64,000 nt of DNA from the NCBI GenBank assembly GCA_034670405.1, contig JAXDDX010000014.1, positions 1,500,501-1,564,500 on the forward strand, in the 5' to 3' direction. A program made the translations under genes and the position numbers. Source of the DNA: Hoplostethus atlanticus. Its lineage: Eukaryota; Chordata; Actinopteri; Trachichthyiformes; Trachichthyidae. The notes beneath the pieces are model-generated. The model was given only the letters and a program-made list of their open reading frames with translations. It was not told the DNA's origin and made no database searches. Within the stretch, counting starts at the first letter, position 1, and the number at the start of each line of letters is the position of its first letter. This document shows positions 56,482-64,000 of this stretch, piece by piece.

Positions 56482-56520
56482 TAAGGTAGGGCTAGAGGTT
56501 GTTTTGATTTAGATTCTTTA

Positions 56521-57309
56521 TTTATCTTTGCACCTGACAATCAACTGGATCCATCTGATCCAAAATCCTGACAGGATTCACTTTGTAGGGAGAGAGCTTG
56601 GGACAGTATTCCAGTTGGAGTTTGATTTTATTTTGCAATATCACTGAGTGCAAATTCCTTTTGAAATAAATAAGAGAATGGTGGTTGATTAGAATTTTTA
56701 GCAAATCCCCAAATTTAAACTTTTATTGCTTTCAGAGTAGCTCAGGTCTCTTTCAAGGGAGCTCAGCTGCCCCTGGCTCCCCTGTAATTCAAATCCTGAG
56801 TAAGTCTTATTTATTTCTGGCTGTGAAACATTTGTCACTTGCATGTATGCCTCCAGACTCTTGTCATAAGTTGTGTTTCATAATGTCATACGTTTTTGCA
56901 CTTGCTTGAGGTAGAAAACTGTTTTTGCTGATAAAGAAATTGTGCAATAAATAGCAATGGAAACACATTGGTCAAATAAATAATGATCTATTCTTGGCAT
57001 GAGTAGCTGGAGGAATGGTTCAATTTCACTGCATAACAGTGGCTTTGGACATTCTCAACTGCTGTCTGTAAAATATCTGTCCATCACAACCCCCCCAGGA
57101 ATGTCATACCCACTGTTGGTCCTATGTGTAAGGCACCTGTTGTAGTTGTATGGCCATTATTTGGTGCGTTAGAGTACTGCCAAGTGAGTTTCTTTGTTTT
57201 TGTCTTCAGATGAAAACATGAAAAATGCCAACATTAGTTGACACTAAAAAATAATAACTTGGCAATACTAATCAATTCTATCGGCCAATCATCGAAAGCA
57301 TCATTACAT
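56521..57309. other. Intergenic, AT-rich
   Basis: No features recognised. Confidence 0.35.
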
Positions 57310-57940
57310 CTTCCATTAGAGTCTGGCCTCCTCCCACACCAAGGTTAAGCTCCACATACTCATGCACTGCTGAGCCGGTAGTTGGCTTTCAGCTGCCCAC
57401 TATGAAGGAGCTGCAGAATGCTTGGGTGAAGAAGAGAGCAGGAGGCACTGCTGTCGACCCTGTACACCCAGGCAACCACTTGTTCAAAAAACCTGCCTCT
57501 AGGAGACAGTACCAGGCCATTAAAACCAAGACTACCCGCTACGTCAACAGCTTCTTCTCTAGAGCTGTCATCCTACTCAACCAGCCTTCCTAGGACTCTA
57601 CCCCTGCAAATCCATGCAATCTTTGGTCTACCACAAACCTCTATGGAAACTGACTGTAACCCCACAACTGTTATTGTTTATTCCATCTTATTTCTTTACC
57701 TAGTGGTATTTACCCAATTTTCCACCTTATGTCACACTTACACTTATGTCTGTATGAATATGCATAGGCAGTTGTCTGTATATGTCTGTATGTATACTCA
57801 GTTGTATGTCCTGCACTTGTATTGCTTCATTAAACTGTTCCTTTTAAAGCTTACTCTTTCGTTCGACATTGCACAAAGCTCTTTAGGTTTGGTGGCGTTC
57901 TCCTTCGTTCTACTTTTGAATAAGGCCGCTCAAACTAGAT
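57310..57940 (+). mobile_element. LINE (L2/Rex1-like) 3' end
   Basis: A C-terminal ORF remnant (57402-57593) is followed by a 3' UTR-like AT-rich region with TATGTCTGTATG repeats. It is 5'-truncated. Confidence 0.75.
57402..57593 (+). pseudogene. LINE ORF2 C-terminal segment
   Basis: VDPVHPGNHLFKKPASRRQY followed by KTKTTRYVNSFFSRAVILLN, then a stop, matches the pattern H-P-x-N-x-L-F...S-x-x-x-Y-x-x-x-K-x-x-T-x-R...S-F-F-x-x-A-x-x-L-L-N at the end of L2/Rex1-like ORF2. The same block occurs in the LINE at about 19880-20000. The frame starts inside the protein; the ATG is not a real start. Confidence 0.8.
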
Positions 57941-58335
57941 TGTAGTCAGGCACGTAGGCACGAGTGGGCCTGTGGTAATCACCATTTGTCCCCTCTCAGC
58001 AGCGGCCCATTTGAGAGGGGAAGAATGGTAAATAATTTTGCTTCCGTAGCATTCATAAGTAAAATTACACAGTACCCACTGCAATTCACTGTTATGTGAA
58101 TCACGCACCTCTCTCTTTTTCTGTCAGTCTGTTTTTTTTCAGAGTTTTGTCGTAGTAGGCCTAATTAATTTAAAACACCCCCGGAATAAAAAGTCATGGG
58201 TAGTGTATGGAGAGAAACTCTTTGGTATGGGCTACCTGTGTTCCCATTCTTAAGCTGCATCAAGCCTCCAGCCTCCAGTGTGTCAAACATATTCTTATAG
58301 ACTAGTTCATAGATTAATTATCAACTAAGTAATAG
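57941..58335. other. Intergenic
   Basis: No features recognised. Confidence 0.35.
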
Positions 58336-58339
58336 ATAC

Positions 58340-58796
58340 ATAAAAATAGAAAAAAGAAAAAGAAGAAAGAAGTCTTTTATTCGCAACATCGAACACATGC
58401 AGGGGCGAAGTGGCCGCCAACACAACACAACACACACATGCAGGGTAGAGTGTCCGAGTTGAATGAGAGTACTGCTTTTTAACCCATCCCCGCCGACCTT
58501 CCTCCCAGGACAGCCAGGGAGCAGTGGGCAGCCGCCAACACCAGCGCCCGGGGACCAATTCCAGATGTACGTCGCCGTCTTCGTCAGGGACAGGACAGGA
58601 TATTGCATGTTTTTAGATGGGGTTCTTTTTACAGGAGGAGACCCACGTGAGCACGGAGAGAACATGCAAACTCCACACAGAAAGGCCCGGGAGATAACCC
58701 ACCTGGGCACCCCAGACTCAACAGCGCCCCAGGCGGGAATCGAACCCAGGACCTTCTTGCTGTGAGGCAGCAGTGCAAGCACTGCGCCACCGTGCC
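58340..58796 (-). mobile_element. tRNA-headed SINE, family B copy 2
   Basis: On the minus strand it starts GGCACGGTGGCGCAGTGCTT, has the B-box-like GGGTTCGATTCCCGCC, then the same body as 12036-12414. It ends in GAATAAAAGACTTC and a (CTT)/(T)-rich tail near 58345. It is longer than copy 1 by a segment including GGTTAAAAAGCAGTACTCTC. It begins 13 bases after the 3' end of the tRNA gene, on the same strand. Confidence 0.88.
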
Positions 58797-58809
58797 ACAC
58801 AAAGCTTTG

Positions 58810-58883
58810 TGGCCAGTACGGGGATCGAACCCGCGACCTTGGCGTTATTAGCACCACGCTCTAACCAACTGAGCTAACCGGCC
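58810..58883 (-). tRNA. tRNA-Ile (anticodon AAT)
   Basis: This 74-base tRNA decodes Ile AUU and, after A-to-I editing, AUC and AUA. On the minus strand it starts GGCCGGTTAGCTCAGTTGGT, with A box TAGCTCAGTTGG. The anticodon arm TGGTG-CTAATAA-CGCCA has AAT in the loop. The B box is GGTTCGATCCC and the acceptor 3' strand is ACTGGCC with discriminator A. The acceptor pairs GGCCGGT with ACTGGCC with one G-U wobble; D, anticodon and T stems all close. No intron. It matches the vertebrate tRNA-Ile-AAT consensus. No TTTT terminator follows; a SINE starts 13 bases downstream. Confidence 0.96.
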
Positions 58884-58915
58884 GTGCAATAACAGTACTG
58901 GCCAGTACAGCAATT

Positions 58916-58965
58916 TATGAAGCCATCCATCCATTTTCGAGCTGCTTATCCAGGTCAGGGTCGCA
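58916..58965. repeat. Fish RTE-like 3'-end fragment
   Basis: CCATCCATCCATTTTCGAGC TGCTTATCC, then GGTCAGGGTCGC, is a widespread fish non-LTR tail motif. Only the short tail is present. Confidence 0.5.
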
Positions 58966-61900
58966 GTAGTCTCGCGCGGCCATACGAGAAGGGAGGTCTG
59001 GCAGAGAACTTGACCATTCAAAATGCCCTGGGCTTTTTGTATTTCTGAAAGCCAATCACAGCCGTCGAGGGTGGGGCTTAACTCAAGATGCAGTGACTGT
59101 GCCCTTCCCTAGTGTAGGGGCAAATGTTTTGTTGGCGGAAGGTACATGGCTAACAAGTCACTCTATGCTTGTTTTGTTTGCTTGTTTTTTTTAAAAAATG
59201 CATAGAAGAAATTGCACAGGCCTGCTGTATTGCAAGATCTAATTCTTCTTCAGATTTCCATCGTTGTGTTTTCAATCAAATTCAATTTGCCTCTAATCTA
59301 TAATATAATACCATAATTTTAGAGCACATAATATAGATCATTCTCTTATTTGTTTTCTAGTTTCTAGACGATTTTGCCTTCAAAATAAAAGCGTAAAAAA
59401 TGTTGACACATTTTTATCAATTTATTTTGAAGGCTGTGACTGGAAGTCCTTGTTTTTCTAGTTGAGTGTGTGAATGTGTTTTAGATTTTCTATATTTTGG
59501 GGATTGTAAGCACATTTGGTCGACTATCTAATGAGGTAAGCCCTTGAGTATGATAGTGATGTTGTCTTTTGTTTTTTGTTGGCTTGTTTATAGCTTCATT
59601 GACTCTAAACTAATGACATGTAACATATTTCTACTCCAAACCCTTTGTCATCTCAACGACAGGTGTTGTTGAGACTCTCACAGCTGACAAGCATGTAAAT
59701 AGCACTAAGCTAGTTTTCACTTGTTTATATAAAAAGGAGGCAAACTGATTGGTGAGTGATGCATTCTTCACAGGTGATTGGTACATTACTAAGGCAGAAA
59801 TGCACTGGAAGCATTGGATGCATACATTTTTAAAAACTGAACGCCGACTAAAAGTGTCAAGTGGTACAGGAGGAGTGTCAGCAGGAAATTTGCGCATAAA
59901 AATGGCTATTTTTACAGCTGTTCTATTTTATGTGTTTCTAGGCCTAAAACAAGTGGCACAAATGTACACTAAGCAAGGCATCATGGGATAGCATCATCCT
60001 CCTACCCTGAGCATGATAAGACAGTGATGGCTGACTTGCAAACACATTGTTCTTTTTAAATAACTCTTTAAATTGAATGATTTCTTATTATGCAACCAGA
60101 TTGAAACTTTAGGCAAAACAAATCCAAGGTTCAAATCTAGTCTAGAACCTTTGTTGCATGTCATTCTTCCCCTCTCTCTCTCTCCACTGACAAGTCCAAT
60201 AAAGTCCAAAAATAATTAAAATGGAATAAAATATATGAAAAAACAATAATCAAACCCAAGTAAGCTTTTGGCTTTTTCCAGATTTTTTTTTTCTAAAGAT
60301 GTAAACTCCTCAGACAGGATGATCTAAAACGGGCCAACATGGTGGCACAGGGTGGCATCTGCCCTTCTGAAAGGTGATTGAAGAGCAAGACGTTCCTTAA
60401 TGAGTCATATTTCCCTCCTTGATGATAAAAGTGACACTATTTTGAATAATAATGAAACCAGTTGTCCTCTTTTTAAAGCCTTCCTGTCAAAGTTTGTAAA
60501 AAATATTGCTATGAATTGGTAGCCATGTATTCGTGGCTTGACAGTGTGTGAGAGGCTGCAGGACAGTGTGTGGTGTGTGTGTCACTTATAGAGGAATATG
60601 TGACGTTAAGCAACATGCTTTAGGAAATGGCCATAACACAAGATTCCAGAAAACTCAAATAGCAATTTCACAATTAAAAAAATAAATGATCACCTGAAGC
60701 TTATATGGTAATGAGATTACAGTTTTAATTTTATGTTTGGAATATGATCTGAAAAACACTCATTCTATTCTATTGGGCTATGCCATTATAATGGCATTGT
60801 TGTAGTATTACACTTAAATTGCGTACAAACTGTTATTGACACAATTTGTTTAATGATCATTCCCCCCATTAAAACTGTTTTTCAAAAAATCTCCTGGATA
60901 TTGTGACTCCCCCAGTAGGTTTTGTGTTCCTTATTTCCATGTACTGTAGATGGCAACCTTATGGTCAGATTAATATTACAGATTTCGTTCTTTTATTTTA
61001 CATTACCCCACAGAATTATGGTGTCCATTGTGTGCCAACATCTTAGCCTGTGTGCGCTCTCTTCTCCTGGTTGGAATGAGCGTTGTGATAGCTTGACTCG
61101 GTCTGTTATTTTGCTAGCTTAGTTGATGTAGGCTACGGCCAAACAGCCTGTGTATTGCTGACGATAAAAAGGAAGCTGCCTTATGCACGTCACTTTGAGT
61201 ACTGTGGAAATCCTGTCTATCCTATCCTGTCCTGTCCTGATCGTTACAATATTGAAGGATAATTTTCGTGTAGGCCTATATTTTAAATTCTTCATCCAAT
61301 AACTGATCTGCTTCAATGTCTTCTGGGTAGTGTTTCCCACAAGACAGAAGGGTAAAAACATTCTAGCGCACAGGAAGTGGTGGGTATTACATGTATGGAA
61401 GCAGCAACAGTGGTGTTCATGGCTGAACAGACAAAGAAAACATGGATATCTACAGAAACTCAAACTTCATCAACAGAAAATCCAAGGATAAAGAAACAGA
61501 ATAATCGCTCAAGAGGAAGGCAAACCTAAAAAGGAAAGTGACTGTGTCAGAGCCAAAAGTTAAGTGAACATTGACATTGCCTTTATAAGATGAAAAGCAC
61601 TCAGCAAGCAAGATGAGAAAGGACTGAGGAGGACTGAATCAGGTGCTCATTTTCCTGGACTTTTATTAGCTGAAGTCTACATTGAGTAACTTTATTACAT
61701 ATATATATATATTATACATGCAATATGTTGGACCAGTGCCTAAATTGAGTTGCAGCTTGTTAGATCTATTGCTAAGTACTAACACAGGTCTAGTGCTAAC
61801 ATTACTGTAACCAGTCGCTGTCTTTTGTCATATTGAGTATTGGCTTACGGCTATCGATAGATATAGAGTAATAATGTAATGTAACTAAACAGTTACCGCA

Positions 61901-64000
61901 TTGTTTTATGAAACATGTTTGTCATGTTTATATAGTGTAGACTTCAGTGTAGACTGCTTAGTACCAGAGATCACCAAAAAAGAGGAATCTCAACTTTAAT
62001 TTATTATTAACTCATAGTTGGTTAAGGTTTATAAAGTTTCATTATTCTAACCAAAATCAAGGATCCTTTGTCCTATATATCAATAAAGGGAGGGGGGGGG
62101 GGGGGGGTGTTAATAGCATTTGAAGTCTGCAGTACACACTTTAGATTTAGGTGAAAAGACACTTCTGTGGACCAGAGTTTTCCATTTTCAAATAATTTGC
62201 TTGGTTTCTATATGCCAGCCATAATAAGTACAGCAGGTTAAGTGTTTGAAAATTTCAAATACTACTTGACCTGCATGTACTGTAGGTTATCAGTCACACC
62301 TTTGATATGGTTTGTCAAACTGCAATGGATCTATTATTTCATTCACAGTTGGCTTAGATGCACAGAGTGCCTTTCAAAATGAGACTCTGCCTGTAGTGCT
62401 GAGGCTCAACAGGGGATGAATCACTCAAAGCATGTGGGGGAGTAGAAGAGGGAGGGGAAAACAAGTCTCTCGTGTGTAGAACCTTGACATTCAACGTGTT
62501 TTTGTTTTAAACGCTAAATAATTGTTTGGTTTCATTTTTATCTCATTCGTTTTTATGAAATATTCACAGTATGCTCTGTGGGAGGTTTTGGCAGTACTGT
62601 TCCCTATTGGGAGCTAATATCCAAGTCAGCAGTTCTTGCATTGTAATGATAGAGTGCCCAAAAATGTAATCTCTCCTTGACTGTCTCCCATGGTGAGAGT
62701 CAATGGCATAACTGACAAAGCTATTACCTCAGACAAATGTCTCTGGCAAATTCACACCAGGGTCCAAACAGAAATAACAATGCTGTCTTTCTCTATACTC
62801 TATATTCTTCTACCTTCCCCTCTACTTTCTTCTTGCTTTTTGTTTCCCATTGTATTTTGATTCAACCCTTTTCTTGCTTGTTGAATAGAAGGTATATATT
62901 AGAACATTCTTGACAGACTAAAAGGCACTTGCTGGTGCCTTTCCACCCTTTATACAACAGCCAAGATGATTTAAGAATCACACATACACAGAACTAATGT
63001 ACTAATGTAACTACTAATAAATATTGACTCTAGATTTTTTTATTTATTAAGCATCAAGGAATGTGTCATATTTCAATAAATAAACACCATTAGATGTTAA
63101 AAAAAAAAGTGGTAATCTGCTTACACATACAACCATGTGGTGCCATTCAAAAACAGCCATGAACATTGACAGTTTAGCTCAGAAATAAATGGCAATATAA
63201 AACATCAGTAGCCAGCAGCATTGGTGCTGCAAGCAGCCTACATGATTGGCACAGAGATAACCTCATTGCTTCAGGCTCATACATGGTCAACAGACAAGCC
63301 AACACCATGGCATCAGGAAACACTGCCATGAAATGTATGCTATGAGTGAGATAATATACAGAGCAAAATGTAGGATATGCAGCACACAGGTAGTTGGGCA
63401 GAGAGCCAAACATTATCACACAGAGAATGAGATTCTTTATTAAATACAGAGCTGCCTCCAATAAGAACATGTCTCTAATAACCCTGGGACATTGCTCATT
63501 GTTGAAGCAAATACATGTCCATTCATTCATTCCATTCACACATTTCAATCATCATTTGCTGTTGCCAATTTAACAAGATGAAGATATCTGATGGTAATTC
63601 TAGAAATGCCTATGTAATGTTTATTGGGCTACAAAATAGGATCCAGTACCAATGCGCTTGACACTGAGAATCCAAGAGTTTGACTTAAAGAAAAAAATGT
63701 GATGCCCTGTGGGCTACCCCCTGGGTCACTTAGTGGTAGTGTTTTACATTATTGTTGCAAAGACTTGGAACTGGAATAAACTTGTGTAAGGATGTGTTAT
63801 TTTTCCCACAGCGCAAGACATGGGCATCAGGACTCAAATTCAGGTCAGCCAGTCCGTCATCAGACACTTAACCCCTAAAACCAAACAGCACTCTCTCACC
63901 TTCTATTGATTGATGAGTTTGAGTTTGGGCACTGTTAACAAAACATTTTGGCAAACAGACCAAAATGTTTCATTAACATTAAAATCTATTCTTCTTGACA
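58966..64000. other. Long AT-rich stretch with no gene recognised
   Basis: It holds (AT)n at about 61698-61712, TATCCTGTCC repeats at 61217-61238 and a poly-G run at 62092-62107. Frames up to 124 codons show no known domain and no splicing context. Confidence 0.45.
62092..62107. repeat. Poly-G run (G16)
   Basis: An uninterrupted run of 16 G after GGGA. Confidence 0.95.

Larger units (their letters stand above)
55553..56520 (-). mobile_element. LTR-like or promoter-like GC-rich block (tentative)
   Basis: Read on the minus strand, it has a hairpin near the start (56481-56419), then a GC-rich part with CRE and CCAAT motifs (56250-56223), and AAATAAAGCCGTGTC (polyadenylation-like) at about 55629. 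It stops near CGGGATCCGAAAAGTACCTG GTGTCA. This order suits a solo LTR of about 0.9-1 kb, but ends and duplication are not established. A real host promoter is the alternative. Confidence 0.3.

Noticed and set aside
58321..58857. 178-codon minus-strand frame
   Set aside because: It spans the SINE and part of the tRNA gene; the translation is a by-product of the SINE.
1..64000. CRISPR array, bacterial operon or phage features
   Set aside because: No regularly spaced direct repeats, ribosome-binding sites or dense coding; the sequence is clearly animal nuclear DNA.

Overview
The window looks like intergenic or intronic DNA from a ray-finned fish nuclear genome. The evidence is the mix of repeats: teleost-type L2/Rex1 LINE fragments with the CATTTAGCAGACGCTTTTAT tail, L1/Tx1-like LINE sequence, tRNA-headed SINEs, Ty3/Gypsy pol, PIF/Harbinger and hAT elements with short target-site duplications, many (CA)n microsatellites and overall AT-rich sequence. 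I found no convincing host protein-coding exon. Almost every open frame over 60 codons is either chance or the remains of a transposable element (TE). The one clean, apparently intact gene is a tRNA-Ile(AAT) on the minus strand at 58810-58883.

Layout. 0-6.5 kb: a 642-bp solo LTR with perfect 5-bp duplications, a fold-back element, a hAT remnant with a broken BED zinc finger, a PIF/Harbinger transposase with one frameshift, and a Harbinger-type MITE flanked by TAA. 6.5-10 kb: mostly unique AT-rich DNA. 10-17 kb: a deleted Harbinger element with a MADF/SANT-like exon, a SINE, a TG..CA LTR, and a 3-kb minus-strand Gypsy pol fragment. 17-26 kb: two copies of a MITE, a LINE whose reverse transcriptase motif is broken by an inverted duplication, a SINE nested in a hAT end, and a 168-bp hAT MITE. 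26-36.5 kb: a 1.2-kb transposon encoding a coiled coil, an old LTR fragment, another SINE, and a 770-bp Harbinger derivative that keeps the starts of both Harbinger genes. 36.5-43.6 kb: an LTR-like stretch, two LINE 3' ends in tandem, and a composite inverted-repeat element. 43.6-52 kb: mostly unremarkable, with a 21-bp tandem repeat beside an inverted-repeat element. 52-53 kb: a second intact solo LTR inserted in a MITE. 53-64 kb: a GC-rich LTR- or promoter-like block, a LINE 3' end, a SINE directly downstream of the tRNA gene, then plain AT-rich DNA.

The genes do not form a pathway. The coherent stories are about transposons: three LTRs of one family, at least three Harbinger-type elements of which two share TIRs, and repeated nesting. 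I saw no sign of a novel multi-gene system. Boundaries given with matching duplications are read directly from the sequence. Family names rest on recognised motifs and have not been checked by database search.
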